Origin: Streptomyces mirabilis
GTDB lineage: Bacteria > Actinomycetota > Actinomycetes > Streptomycetales > Streptomycetaceae
Direction of reading: 5' to 3'
NCBI RefSeq assembly: GCF_018310535.1
Contig: NZ_CP074102.1
Span: 2,790,001 to 2,854,000, forward strand
DNA length: 64,000 nt
Positions 17,737-26,905 of this stretch are shown piece by piece (position 1 is the stretch's first letter; every line of letters starts with the position of its first letter). The notes below the pieces were generated by a model. The model was given only the letters and a program-made list of their open reading frames with translations. It was not told where the DNA came from and did no database searches. A program made the position numbers and the translations under genes.

Positions 17737-18111
17737 CGCCACCAACTCCACCTCGAAGCCGTCCGCGTCCTCCAGATACGCGGCGCAGTGCTCCAGGCCG
17801 CCCGCGTGCGGATAGCGGTCCGAAAAGAGGGGCGACCAGCCGTGGCTGGGTGCTTCGGCCACAAGCCGGTCGAGTTCGGTGCGGTCCGGCACGTGGAAGG
17901 CGAGGTGGTTCAGGCCGGGGCGCAGGCGGTCGTGGGAGTCCGTCCTCAGCGCGGGCGACTGCTCGACGACGAGATAGGTCTCGCCCCGGCGCCAGCTGCG
18001 GCCCTGCGGCCACTCCTGGTACGGCTCACAGCCCAGGCGCTCCAGCAGCCATCCCCAGGAGCGGACCGTGCGCTCCAGGTCCGGCACCCACAGTTCGACG
18101 TGATGCAGCAT
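17728..18111 (-). CDS. VOC family protein (glyoxalase/bleomycin-resistance fold)
   Basis: 127 residues from ATG 18111. Single VOC domain with two beta-alpha-beta-beta-beta modules: LHHVELWVPDLERTVRSWGWLLERLG, then GLNHLAFHVPDRTELDRLVAEAPSHGW, and DADGFEVELVA. Likely metal ligands are the H of HHVEL, the H of NHLAFHV and the E of FEVEL. The family includes dioxygenases, isomerases and drug-binding proteins; the substrate is not predictable. It stands alone between the two peptide-transporter operons. Its 3' end is duplicated in tandem. Confidence 0.88.
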   Translation of the reverse strand: MLHHVELWVPDLERTVRSWGWLLERLGCEPYQEWPQGRSWRRGETYLVVEQSPALRTDSHDRLRPGLNHLAFHVPDRTELDRLVAEAPSHGWSPLFSDRYPHAGGLEHCAAYLEDADGFEVELVARA

Positions 18112-18172
18112 CTTCCCCCACCCGGCCCTCGCCCGATCTTTCCCCGCCCGATCTTCCCTCACCCGAAAAAGA

Positions 18173-18208
18173 CGGTTCCCGGCACCGCGGTGGCGGTGCC
18201 GGGAACCG
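18173..18208 (-). terminator. Intrinsic terminator of peptide-transporter operon 2
   Basis: Perfect 16-bp stem (CGGTTCCCGGCACCGC / GCGGTGCCGGGAACCG, 4-base loop). On the minus strand it is followed by TCTTTTTCGGG, a real U-run, unusual in this genome. It lies 28 bases past the stop of the last operon gene. Confidence 0.9.
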
Positions 18209-18235
18209 GCCGGTCGATCACGGGACGCGTGGTGC

Positions 18236-19381
18236 TCAGGACGCGTGCACGATGTCCTTCTCCTCGGCGAAGTGGCACGCCGACTCATGCGCCGCAGGCG
18301 AGTCCACGCCCATGAACACCTCGGGCACCGCGAGGATCGGGATCTCCACGGAGCACTTGTCCTGGGCCTTCCAGCAGCGGGTGCGGAAGCTGCAGCCGGA
18401 CGGCGGGTTGGCCGGGGACGGCACGTCACCGGTCAGGATGATCCGCTCGCGGTGCTCACGGGCCTCCGGGTCCGGCACCGGGACGGCCGACAGCAGCGCC
18501 TGGGTGTAGGGGTGCGTCGGGTGGTCGTAGATCTGCTCGTCGCTGCCGATCTCCGCCATCTTGCCGAGGTACATGACGCCGACCCGGTCCGAGATGTGCC
18601 GGACGATCGACAGGTCGTGCGCGATGAAGAGGTAGGACAGGTTGAACTCGTCCTGGAGCCGCTCCATCAGGTTGATGACCTGCGCCTGCACCGACACGTC
18701 CAGCGCCGACACCGGCTCGTCGCAGATGATGATCTCGGGGTTGAGCGCGAGACCACGGGCGATGCCGATGCGCTGACGCTGACCGCCGGAGAACTGGTGC
18801 GGGTAGCGGTTGATGTACTCGGGGTTGAGGCCGACCACGTCCAGCAGGTCCTGGACCTTGCGCCGCCGGTCGCCCTTCGGAGCCACCTCGGGGTGGATGT
18901 CGAAGGGCTCACCGATGATGTCGCCCACCGTCATGCGGGGGTTGAGCGAGGTGTACGGGTCCTGGAAGACCATCTGGATGTTGCGGCGCACGGCCTTCAG
19001 GGCGCGCCCGGACAGCTTGGTGATGTCCTGGCCCTTGTAGAAGATCTCGCCCGCGGTGGCCCGCTCCAGGTTCATCAGGAGCTTGGCCACGGTGGACTTG
19101 CCACAGCCGGACTCGCCCACGATGCCCAGCGTCTCACCCTGGTACAGGTCGAACGAGATACCGTCGACGGCCTTCACCGCGCCGATCTGCCGCTTGAACA
19201 GGATGCCCTGGGTGAGCGGGAAGTGCTTCTTCAGGTTGCGCACCTGCAGGATCGGCTCGCCACGGTCGACGGGCGCCTCGATCGCCGCGACCGCCTCCGC
19301 CTCGGAGTGGGCGTCGACGACCTCCACGTCGGAGACGTTCGGGGTGGCCTCCTGCTCGTCGTTCTTGCTGAGCTCAGCCAT
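18236..19381 (-). CDS. Oligopeptide ABC transporter ATP-binding protein (OppF/DppF type), operon 2
   Basis: 381 residues from ATG 19381, overlapping the preceding ATPase by 8 bases exactly as in operon 1. It has an acidic N-terminal extension of about 40 residues (KNDEQEATPNVSDVEVVDAH) that the operon 1 copy lacks. Walker [10 protein letters not shown], signature [17 protein letters not shown], Walker [14 protein letters not shown]-terminal [23 protein letters not shown]. Last gene of operon 2, followed by a U-tailed terminator. Confidence 0.93.
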   Translation of the reverse strand: MAELSKNDEQEATPNVSDVEVVDAHSEAEAVAAIEAPVDRGEPILQVRNLKKHFPLTQGILFKRQIGAVKAVDGISFDLYQGETLGIVGESGCGKSTVAKLLMNLERATAGEIFYKGQDITKLSGRALKAVRRNIQMVFQDPYTSLNPRMTVGDIIGEPFDIHPEVAPKGDRRRKVQDLLDVVGLNPEYINRYPHQFSGGQRQRIGIARGLALNPEIIICDEPVSALDVSVQAQVINLMERLQDEFNLSYLFIAHDLSIVRHISDRVGVMYLGKMAEIGSDEQIYDHPTHPYTQALLSAVPVPDPEAREHRERIILTGDVPSPANPPSGCSFRTRCWKAQDKCSVEIPILAVPEVFMGVDSPAAHESACHFAEEKDIVHAS

Positions 19382-20432
19382 GGATCGTCTCCTTCCAGAA
19401 GTGGCAGGCCGAACCGCGGCCGACCAGCTCGGTGCCGTCCTGCTCGCTGACCGGGAGCAGCGCCGGGACGTCCGTACGGCAGATGTCCTGGGCCTTGGGG
19501 CAGCGCGGGTTGAAGGCGCAACCGGTCGGGATGCGCAGCAGGTTGGGCGGCAGACCCTTGATCGCGTACAGCTCCTGGCCCTTCTGGTCCAGGCGCGGGA
19601 TCGAGTCCAGCAGACCCCGCGTGTACGGGTGCGCGGGGCGCTTGTACAGCTCGTGGACCGGGGCACGCTCCACGATCCGGCCCGCGTACATCACGGCGAT
19701 CTTGTCCGCGACGTCGGCGACGACGCCGAGGTCGTGGGTGATCAGGATCAGGCCCATGTTGTACTCGCGCTGAAGGTCCGCGAGCAGGTCCATGACCTGG
19801 GCCTGGACCGTCACGTCGAGCGCCGTGGTGGGCTCGTCCGCGATGATCAGGTCCGGCTCCAGGGCCAGCGCCATCGCGATCATGATGCGCTGGCGCATAC
19901 CGCCCGAGAACTGGTGCGGGTAGTCGTTCACGCGGGCCGCGGAGGCCGGGATCTTCACCCGGTCCATCAGCTCGATCGCCTTGGCCTTGGCCTCCTTCTT
20001 GGAGAGGCCCTGGTGCACCCGGAACATCTCGCCGAGCTGGTAGCCGACGGACAGGACCGGGTTGAGCGAGCTGAGCGCGTCCTGGAAGATCATGGCGATC
20101 TTCTGGCCGCGGATCTTGCGGCGCTCCTCGCCGGACATCTTGAGCATGTCCTGGCCGCGGAAGAGGATCTCACCCTGCGGGATCCTCGCCGGCGGCATGT
20201 CGAGGATGCCCATGATCGCCTGCGCGGTCACGGACTTGCCGGAGCCGGACTCGCCGAGCACGGCGAGCGTCTCGCCCGCACTGACGCTGTAGTTGACACC
20301 GTTGACCGCCTTGGCCACGCCCTCGCGGGTGTGGAACTCGACGTGCAGGTCACGCACTTCGAGCAGCGGCCCGTCGTCGGTGCCGCCCTTACGCGGGGCG
20401 GGCACCGGGACGGAGTCTTCGATGATGGTCAC
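19374..20432 (-). CDS. Oligopeptide ABC transporter ATP-binding protein (OppD/DppD type), operon 2
   Basis: 352 residues from GTG 20432 with GGGAGG upstream. Walker [10 protein letters not shown], signature [17 protein letters not shown], Walker [13 protein letters not shown]-terminal cysteine cluster [19 protein letters not shown]. Unlike operon 1, where this junction is a 4-base overlap, 11 bases separate it from the upstream permease, and the N-terminus is about 17 residues longer. Confidence 0.93.
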   Translation of the reverse strand: MTIIEDSVPVPAPRKGGTDDGPLLEVRDLHVEFHTREGVAKAVNGVNYSVSAGETLAVLGESGSGKSVTAQAIMGILDMPPARIPQGEILFRGQDMLKMSGEERRKIRGQKIAMIFQDALSSLNPVLSVGYQLGEMFRVHQGLSKKEAKAKAIELMDRVKIPASAARVNDYPHQFSGGMRQRIMIAMALALEPDLIIADEPTTALDVTVQAQVMDLLADLQREYNMGLILITHDLGVVADVADKIAVMYAGRIVERAPVHELYKRPAHPYTRGLLDSIPRLDQKGQELYAIKGLPPNLLRIPTGCAFNPRCPKAQDICRTDVPALLPVSEQDGTELVGRGSACHFWKETIHG

Positions 20433-20443
20433 GTACGCCTCCC

Positions 20444-21391
20444 TCAGCGCAGCTTCGGGTCGAGGGCGTTACGGACGGCCTCACCGAGCATGATGAACGC
20501 CAGCACCGTGATGCTGAGCATGATCGACGGATAGAGCATGATCCACTGCGCCACGCGGATCTGGTTGCCGCCGTCCGAGATGTCGTTGCCCCAGGACACG
20601 CCGTTGAGGCCGAGGCCCAGGAAGGACAGGGTCGCCTCGGCGGAGATGTAGACGCCGAGCGAGATGGTGGAGACGACGATCACGGGGGCGAGGGTGTTCG
20701 GCAGGATGTGCCGGAACATGATCCGCGGGGTGCTCGCGCCCAGGGCCTTGGCCGCGTGTACGTAGTCGGCCTGCTTCGTGGTGATCACCGCGCCGCGCAT
20801 CACACGGGCGATCTGCGTCCAGCCGAAGGCGGCCAGCGCGCCGATGACGACCCAGGTCGTGCGGTCCGGGAAGGAGGTCAGCACGACCATGGTGGCGAGC
20901 AGGAACGGGATGCCGAAGAAGACGTCCGTCAGACGCGACAGGATCGAGTCGACGATGCCGCCGAAGTATCCGGCGATCATGCCCATCAGGCCACCCACGA
21001 CCGTCACCGCGAGGGTGGTGCCGAAGCCCACGGCCACGGAGGCCCGGGTGCCGTAGATGGTGCGGGCGTAGACGCTGCGGCCCTGCTGGTCGTAGCCCAG
21101 CCAGTCCGCGGAGAACACATGGCCCAGCTTCGGCTTCTGCAGGAAGTGCTTGGCCAGGTCGCCCTTGATCGGGTCGGTGTCGGTGAACAGCCCCGGGAAG
21201 AAGGTGATGGTCAGCAGCAGCACGATCAGCACCGCCGAGACACCGAAGATCCAGCTGTGCCGGAGGTCGTTCCAGGCGTCGCCCCACAGGCTGCGGGACT
21301 TCTCCGGCTTGGTCACGGGGACCGCCACCGGAGTGGCCTCGCCCTCGGTCGCCACCGCCGTCTGAACGTCGGTCTTGGTCACGTCAGGCAT
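20444..21391 (-). CDS. Oligopeptide ABC transporter permease (OppC/DppC type), operon 2
   Basis: 315 residues, ATG 21391, 8-base overlap with the preceding permease. Cytoplasmic N-terminus of about 45 residues ending SLWGDAWNDLRHSWIFG, then six membrane spans. The EAA loop is IARVMRGAVITTKQADYVHAAKALGASTPRIM. Ends ALDPKLR. Compared with the operon 1 copy, the loop after span 1 differs (KHFLQKPKLGHVFSADWLGY), the likely contact with the binding protein. Confidence 0.93.
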   Translation of the reverse strand: MPDVTKTDVQTAVATEGEATPVAVPVTKPEKSRSLWGDAWNDLRHSWIFGVSAVLIVLLLTITFFPGLFTDTDPIKGDLAKHFLQKPKLGHVFSADWLGYDQQGRSVYARTIYGTRASVAVGFGTTLAVTVVGGLMGMIAGYFGGIVDSILSRLTDVFFGIPFLLATMVVLTSFPDRTTWVVIGALAAFGWTQIARVMRGAVITTKQADYVHAAKALGASTPRIMFRHILPNTLAPVIVVSTISLGVYISAEATLSFLGLGLNGVSWGNDISDGGNQIRVAQWIMLYPSIMLSITVLAFIMLGEAVRNALDPKLR

Positions 21392-22316
21392 AGCGAATCC
21401 TCGGGTCCAGGACCGCGTACAGCAGGTCGACGAGCAGGCTGGCGAGGAGGTAGACCAGCACCAGGATGGTCACCAGGCCGACGAGCGTGGTGCCTTCACG
21501 CCGCACGATGGACTGGTAGATCGTGCCGCCGATGCCCTGGATGTTGAACAGGCCCTCGGTGACGACGGCTCCGCCCATCAGCGCGCCGATGTCGGTGCCC
21601 AGGTAGGTGATCACGGGGATCAGCGAGTTGCGCATGAGGTGGACGCCCACCACACGACGCCGGGGCAGGCCCTTGGCGACGGCGGTACGGATGTAGTCGG
21701 CGCGCAGGTTCTCGGCGACCGACGTACGGGTGAGCCGGGTCACATAGGCCAGCGAGGCGGTCGCGAGGACGAACGCCGGCATCAGCAACTCGTTGAAGTT
21801 CGTGGAGTCGTTCACGTTCGGCGGCAGCCAGTTGAGCTGGAAGGCGAAGACGACCTTCAGGATGAAGCCGAGAACGAACACCGGAACGGAGATCAGCAGC
21901 AGCGAGACCAGCAGGATCGCGTTGTCCGCGAACCGCCCGGCACGCAGGCCCGCCCAGATGCCCAGGGCCATGCCCAGGACCAACTCGATGGCGAAGGCCA
22001 GCCCGCCAAGACGGAGGGTCACCGGGAACGCCTCGCCGAGCACGTCCGTGACGGGGCGGCCGCTCGCGATCTGCGTGCCGAAGTCGAAGTGAAGGATCAT
22101 GTCCTTCATGTAGTGGTAGTACTGCACCAGGATCGGCTGGTCCAGGCCGTACTGATGTCTCAGTGAGGCGATGACGGCAGGGCTTCCGCCCTTGTCGCCG
22201 AACAGGCCTCGCACGGGGTCGCCGGGCAGGGCGTAGACCATGAGAAAGATCAGCAGGGTTGTCCCGATGAAGACCGGGATCATCTGGAGCAGTCGTCGTG
22301 CGACGTAGCGCCCCAT
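21384..22316 (-). CDS. Oligopeptide ABC transporter permease (OppB/DppB type), operon 2
   Basis: 310 residues, ATG 22316. MGRYVARRLLQMIPVFIGTTLLIFLMVYALPGDP, then EAA loop YIRTAVAKGLPRRRVVGVHLMRNSL, six spans, ending DPRIRYA. Close paralogue of the gene at 14923. It is separated from the binding-protein gene by 154 bases containing two strong hairpins, which could lower permease expression relative to the binding protein. Confidence 0.93.
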   Translation of the reverse strand: MGRYVARRLLQMIPVFIGTTLLIFLMVYALPGDPVRGLFGDKGGSPAVIASLRHQYGLDQPILVQYYHYMKDMILHFDFGTQIASGRPVTDVLGEAFPVTLRLGGLAFAIELVLGMALGIWAGLRAGRFADNAILLVSLLLISVPVFVLGFILKVVFAFQLNWLPPNVNDSTNFNELLMPAFVLATASLAYVTRLTRTSVAENLRADYIRTAVAKGLPRRRVVGVHLMRNSLIPVITYLGTDIGALMGGAVVTEGLFNIQGIGGTIYQSIVRREGTTLVGLVTILVLVYLLASLLVDLLYAVLDPRIRYA

Positions 22317-22351
22317 CGTGCCTCCATGTAGTTACTACGACGACAGCCGAC

Positions 22352-22452
22352 GGGCCCTTTCCCCGCGCACCCCTGAACGATGCGCGTGGAAAGGGCCCCC
22401 CGGCCGCTGCCGTCCCCCCGGGCGCGGCGCACGAGGCGGCGCCGCACCCGGG
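22352..22452 (-). promoter_or_regulatory. Two tandem hairpins between binding protein and permease genes, operon 2
   Basis: First hairpin: arms 22352-22369 and 22381-22398, 17 of 18 pairs (GGGCCCTTTCCCCGCGCA against its complement). Second: arms 22417-22430 and 22439-22452, 13 of 14 pairs (CCCGGGCGCGGCGC). On the mRNA they follow the binding-protein stop at 22471. They may work as a partial terminator or 3' stabiliser setting the protein ratio. The structure is seen; the role is inferred. Confidence 0.65.
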
Positions 22453-22470
22453 ATCACGGGCTGATTGCGG

Positions 22471-24096
22471 TTACTTCTTGACCTGAACGCCGGTCAGGAT
22501 CGGGTCGCCGTCCTGGGCGTACGCGACGCCGGTGACCTTGTCCGAGTAGCCCGCGTTGACCTTGTAGTACCAGAGCGGAATGCTCGGCATGTAGTTGACG
22601 AGCTCCTTCTCGATGTCCTGGTACTTCTTCTCCGAGTCCGCGAGCGAGCTGGCGGTGTCGGCCGCGGCGATGTCGGCGTCGATCTTCTTGTTCGAGAAGC
22701 CGCTCTGGTTGCCGTCCGACTTGCTGCCGTACAGGTCACGGATGAAGTTGGCGTTCATCGGGAAGTCGAGCACCCAGCCACTGCGGTACATGGACTTGAC
22801 CTGCTGGGCGTCACGCGCGTTGAGGTCGGCCTGGAAGTCGGCCTTGGAGTCACCCGCGCACTTGACGCCGGTGGCGTTGGTGATCGAGTTGCAGACCGCC
22901 TCCACCCACTCCTTGTGGCCGCCGTCCGCGTTGTACTGGATGGTGATGGCGTTGCCCGGGACGCCGCCGCCGTCCTTGATGAGCTGCTTGGCCTTGGTCG
23001 GGTTGTACGTGAAGACGTCGCCGCCGGCGTTGGGCTCGTAGCCGAGGACGCCCTTCGCGACCCAGCCGGTGGCGGGCTCGCGGGTGCCCTGGAGCACCGT
23101 CTTGGTGATGGTGGCGCGGTCGATCGCCATCGACAGGCCCTGCAGGACCTTCGGGTCGATGTTCTTCCACTGCTTGGTGTAGAAGGCCGGCGCGATGGTC
23201 TGGATCGCCGAGTACGCCTTGTCCACCGCGCGGCTGCCGAGGTCCGACTTGTAGACCGGCAGGTCCTTCGGGGCGATCTGACGCAGGACGTCGACGTTGC
23301 CCGACTTCAGGTCCTCGTAGGCCGTCTCCAGGTTGGTGTAGTTCTTGAAGAGCACACCACCGTTCTTGGCCTTGTCCGGACCCTGGTAGCCGTCGAACTT
23401 GGCGACCTCGATCTGCTTCTTGTGCGCCCAGCTGACGAACTTGTACGGGCCGTTGCCGATCGGGTGCTCGCCCGCGGCCTTCGGGTCCTTGTAGAAGGAC
23501 TCGGGCAGCGGCGAGAAGACCTCGTAGCCGAGCTTGTAGACGTAGTAGGGGATCGCCTTGGTCAGCGTGATCGTGAAGGTGCTGTCGTCGACGACCTTCA
23601 GACCGGACATCGTCGTGGCCTTCGGCTTCCCCTTCGCCGGGGCGACGTCGTCGTAGCCCGCGATGTCGGAGAACCAGAAGCTGTTGGTCTGCTTGTTCGC
23701 CGGGGCGGCAGCCCAGTTCCACGCCTTGACGTAGGACGTGGCGGTCACCGGGGTGCCGTCGTGGAACTTCCAGCCCGACTTCAGCTTGACCGTGAAGGTC
23801 TTGTTGTCCTTCGTGTCCACCGACTGCGCGTTCACGTAGACGATGTTGCCCTTGTCGTCGTAGCTCACGAGCTGCGAGAAGAGCGACTTGATGACAATGC
23901 TGCCGTTGGACTCCATGGTGTTGGCCGGCTGCAGCGGGTTCTGCGGCTCGCCCACCTCGACCGAGAACTTACCGGCCGGGTCGACGGCGGCCTTGCTGTC
24001 GCTGCCCTTGTCGCCACCGCCACCACCACAGGCGGTCGCTCCCAGCGCCACAACCGCGGCTATCGCGACCCACTTGGCGCTCTTGGCACCGCGCAT
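22471..24096 (-). CDS. Peptide ABC transporter substrate-binding lipoprotein, operon 2
   Basis: 541 residues from ATG 24096, preceded by GAGGAGG 6 bases upstream; the frame stays open further upstream, but this start gives a proper lipoprotein signal, MRGAKSAKWVAIAAVVALGATAC, parallel to the operon 1 protein. SBP_bac_5 family. The family motif appears as SLFSQLVSYDDKGNIVYVNAQS, followed by TFTVKLKSGWKFHDGTPVTA, and the C-terminal lobe has SIPLWYYKVNAGYSDKVTG. First gene of the operon nearest typA, the neighbourhood where S. coelicolor carries bldK and its sister operon. Confidence 0.93.
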   Translation of the reverse strand: MRGAKSAKWVAIAAVVALGATACGGGGGDKGSDSKAAVDPAGKFSVEVGEPQNPLQPANTMESNGSIVIKSLFSQLVSYDDKGNIVYVNAQSVDTKDNKTFTVKLKSGWKFHDGTPVTATSYVKAWNWAAAPANKQTNSFWFSDIAGYDDVAPAKGKPKATTMSGLKVVDDSTFTITLTKAIPYYVYKLGYEVFSPLPESFYKDPKAAGEHPIGNGPYKFVSWAHKKQIEVAKFDGYQGPDKAKNGGVLFKNYTNLETAYEDLKSGNVDVLRQIAPKDLPVYKSDLGSRAVDKAYSAIQTIAPAFYTKQWKNIDPKVLQGLSMAIDRATITKTVLQGTREPATGWVAKGVLGYEPNAGGDVFTYNPTKAKQLIKDGGGVPGNAITIQYNADGGHKEWVEAVCNSITNATGVKCAGDSKADFQADLNARDAQQVKSMYRSGWVLDFPMNANFIRDLYGSKSDGNQSGFSNKKIDADIAAADTASSLADSEKKYQDIEKELVNYMPSIPLWYYKVNAGYSDKVTGVAYAQDGDPILTGVQVKK

Positions 24097-24816
24097 GGGT
24101 TCCTCCTCATGAGTCCATTGGTTCACCGCAAAAGGGAGCACTAGTCACATTGCCGACACTTGGGACGGAGAAAGTGCTGGTGCCCCCTGCGCTCGCAAGC
24201 CGACGCCACCTGAAGGCGTATGGCCCGTTGATCCGAGCTCTACGCGCCTAACTATCTGCCATGGGCCAGACCCCGACCACACTCACAAGGTCTCGGTTCG
24301 ATCACACCTGTCGCCTACTTCTTCCAAAATCCGGACAAAGGGTTTGCTGAAAGATCCCTGCGAAACGGACTTGTTACACATCTATCGGTCTCGACCGTCC
24401 GCATTGCGGACGGTCGGAGCGAAAAAAGGGGTTGCGGCTATCGTGGCCGTCATGTGGGGGTGCCATCGGCGTGCCCACCCACCCCGGACCGGCGGAGGCA
24501 ACTGCCCCTCTGCGCGGTCAACGGGCTTCCACGACAAGGCCGTTCGCTGATCAAGCGAGTGCGTCCCCGACGGTGTGATCACGGCACCAAGACGCGCCGT
24601 GCGGCCGGGACCCACGTGATTGCAGGGTAGTGGGAACCGGCCAATTTGGAGGACTACTCCTCCGTAATGAAGGGTTTTCCCTACCCTCCCCTCGCTCTCC
24701 GCCCTATCGCAGCCCCGTACCGCGGCGCAAACCGCGCGTCGCGCTCGGCGCGCCCCCCAACGCGTCGGGCACCCCGCGAATGCGAGGTGCCCGAAATCAC
24801 TGCGGAACGGCCGAGG
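24097..24816. other. 720-base intergenic region, promoter of operon 2 and end of typA
   Basis: No convincing gene on either strand. The right end holds the typA terminator (24765-24794). The left 250 bases are comparatively A+T-rich for this genome and should carry the operon 2 promoter. In the middle are an 11-bp perfect inverted repeat (CGACCGTCCGC, 24392-24402, with 24406-24416; loop ATT) and a smaller one, GGAGGA-CTAC-TCCTCC (24648-24663). The long leader leaves room for a regulatory RNA, but I recognise no riboswitch. Confidence 0.5.
24765..24794 (-). terminator. Hairpin terminator of typA
   Basis: Arms TCGGGCACCCCGC (24765-24777) and GCGAGGTGCCCGA (24782-24794), 12 of 13 pairs, 4-base loop, 22 bases beyond the typA stop. 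Confidence 0.75.
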
Positions 24817-26724
24817 TCAGCCGTGCTTGGCGCGGCTGGCGCTGCGACCGCGCTCCTTCTGGTCGAGGACGACCTTGCGGATGCGCACGGCCTCCGGGGT
24901 CACCTCGACGCACTCGTCGTCGCGGCAGAACTCGAGGGACTGCTCCAGGGAGAGCTTGCGCGGCGGCACGATCGCCTCGAACGAGTCGGCGGCGGCCGAG
25001 CGCATGTTGGTGAGCTTCTTCTCCTTGGTGATGTTCACGTCCATGTCGTCGGCACGCGAGTTCTCGCCGACGATCATGCCCTCGTACACCTCGGTGCCGG
25101 GGTCGGTGAACAGCACACCGCGCTCCTGGAGGTTCGTCATCGCGAACGCGGTGACGGCGCCGGAGCGGTCGGCGACCAGCGAACCGTTGTTACGGGTCGT
25201 GAGCGTGCCGAACCACGGCTCGTGGCCCTCGTGGATGGAGTGGGCGATGCCCGTGCCGCGCGTACCGGTCAGGAACTCGGTCCGGAAGCCGATGAGGCCG
25301 CGGGAGGGAACGACGAACTCCAGGCGGACCCAGCCCGAGCCATGGTTCGACATGTTGTCCATGCGGCCCTTGCGGACGCCCATGAGCTGCGTGACCGCGC
25401 CCATGTGCTCCTCGGGCACGTCGATCGTCATGCGCTCGACCGGCTCGTGGACCTTGCCGTCGATCATCTGGGTGACCACCTGCGGCTTGCCGATGGTCAG
25501 CTCGAAGCCCTCGCGGCGCATCTGCTCGACCAGAATGGCGAGCGCGAGCTCACCACGGCCCTGGACCTCCCAGGCGTCCGGACGCTCGGTGTCCAGCACC
25601 CGCAGCGAGACGTTACCGACCAGCTCGCGGTCGAGACGGTCCTTGACCTGGCGGGCGGTGACCTTGCGGTCCTTGACCGCGGCCTTGGCGGTGGCGCCCT
25701 TGCCGGTGCCGCCGCGGCCGACCAGCGGCGAGGTGTTCGTACCGATGGTCATCGAGATGGCCGGCTCGTCGACCGTGATCAGCGGCAGCGCGATCGGGTT
25801 CTCGGGGTCGGCAAGCGTCTCGCCGATCATGATGTCCGGGATACCGGCGACCGCGCAGATGTCACCCGGGCCCGCCTTCTCGGCCGGCTTGCGGGTGAGC
25901 GCCTCGGTCATCAGCAGCTCGGTGATGCGCACGTTGGACATCGAGCCGTCGCGCTTGATCCACGTGACGGTCTGGCCCTTGCGCAGCTCGCCCTGCTCGA
26001 CGCGGAGCAGCGCGATACGGCCGAGGAAGTTGTCAGCGTCCAGGTTGGTGACGTGCGCCTGGAGCGGGGCGGACTCGTCGTAGGACGGGGCCGGGACGGA
26101 CTCCAGGATCGTGGTGAAGAACGGCTCCAGGTTGTCGCTGTCCTGCGGGACCGTGCCATTCTCCGGCTTGGTCAGGGAGGCGACGCCGTCACGCGCACAC
26201 GCGTAGACGATCGGGAACTCGATCTGGTCCTCGTCGGCGTCCAGGTCGAGGAAGAGGTCGTACGCCTCGTTCACGACCTCGTCGATGCGCGAGTCGGGAC
26301 GGTCCGTCTTGTTGATGCACAGGATGACGGGCAGGCGGGCCTGCAGCGCCTTGCGCAGCACGAAGCGGGTCTGCGGCAGCGGACCCTCGGAGGCGTCCAC
26401 GAGGAGGACGACCGCGTCCACCATCGACAGACCGCGCTCGACCTCGCCACCGAAGTCGGCGTGGCCCGGGGTGTCGATGATGTTGATGGTGATGACCTCA
26501 CCACCATCCTTCGGGTGGTACTTCACGGCCGTGTTCTTGGCCAGGATCGTGATGCCCTTCTCACGCTCCAGGTCGTTCGAGTCCATCATGCGGTCGTCAA
26601 GCGACTCGGCGGCGTGCGCGGCGAAGGCACCGGCCTGCTTGAGCATGGCATCGACCAGGGTGGTCTTGCCATGGTCGACGTGGGCGACGATGGCGACGTT
26701 GCGGATGTCGTGGCGCGTGGCCAT
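24817..26724 (-). CDS. typA: Translational GTPase TypA/BipA
   Basis: 635 residues from ATG 26724, with GGGAGAAG about 10 bases upstream; the open frame runs further but without homology. GTPase motifs: G1 AHVDHGKTT, G2 region KGITILAKNT, G3 DTPGHADFGGEVERGL, G4 NKTDRPD. EF-G-like domains III and V follow, plus the TypA-specific C-terminal domain (LIGFRTEFLTGTRGTGIAHSI). It acts on the 70S ribosome under stress and in subunit assembly. The 5' region at 26725-26905 separates it from the orphan binding protein; it is probably transcribed on its own. Confidence 0.97.
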   Translation of the reverse strand: MATRHDIRNVAIVAHVDHGKTTLVDAMLKQAGAFAAHAAESLDDRMMDSNDLEREKGITILAKNTAVKYHPKDGGEVITINIIDTPGHADFGGEVERGLSMVDAVVLLVDASEGPLPQTRFVLRKALQARLPVILCINKTDRPDSRIDEVVNEAYDLFLDLDADEDQIEFPIVYACARDGVASLTKPENGTVPQDSDNLEPFFTTILESVPAPSYDESAPLQAHVTNLDADNFLGRIALLRVEQGELRKGQTVTWIKRDGSMSNVRITELLMTEALTRKPAEKAGPGDICAVAGIPDIMIGETLADPENPIALPLITVDEPAISMTIGTNTSPLVGRGGTGKGATAKAAVKDRKVTARQVKDRLDRELVGNVSLRVLDTERPDAWEVQGRGELALAILVEQMRREGFELTIGKPQVVTQMIDGKVHEPVERMTIDVPEEHMGAVTQLMGVRKGRMDNMSNHGSGWVRLEFVVPSRGLIGFRTEFLTGTRGTGIAHSIHEGHEPWFGTLTTRNNGSLVADRSGAVTAFAMTNLQERGVLFTDPGTEVYEGMIVGENSRADDMDVNITKEKKLTNMRSAAADSFEAIVPPRKLSLEQSLEFCRDDECVEVTPEAVRIRKVVLDQKERGRSASRAKHG

Positions 26725-26838
26725 ATTGAGGCGCTTCTCCCGGAGTGAGTGGACGGCCTGCGCGTACGTCAGTGCTACGCGGACCCTGCCGGGCTGGACA
26801 CGCCACGGCCTTACCCCATGGTACGTGGCCTTGACGGG

Positions 26839-26872
26839 CACGGCCTCCGCGGGCTAGTCCGCGGAGGCCGTG
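26839..26872 (-). terminator. Hairpin terminator of the orphan binding protein gene
   Basis: Perfect 14-bp stem CACGGCCTCCGCGG / CCGCGGAGGCCGTG with a 6-base loop, 33 bases after the stop at 26906. It separates that gene from typA. Confidence 0.85.
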
Positions 26873-26905
26873 GGCGACCTTGCTCGCCCTTCTTACGTGC
26901 CCTTC

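Noticed and set aside
18236..24096. Naming this operon bldKA-E
   Set aside because: Location near typA is suggestive, but bldK in S. coelicolor is remembered as starting with a permease, whereas both operons here start with the binding protein; a tree would be needed.
24392..24416. 11-bp inverted repeat as a terminator
   Set aside because: No gene ends nearby on either strand in the right orientation, and the A-run lies on the wrong side for a minus-strand terminator.
24344..24550. Small open frame in the typA-operon 2 intergenic region
   Set aside because: No ribosome-binding site, atypical codon use and no similarity to a known small protein.
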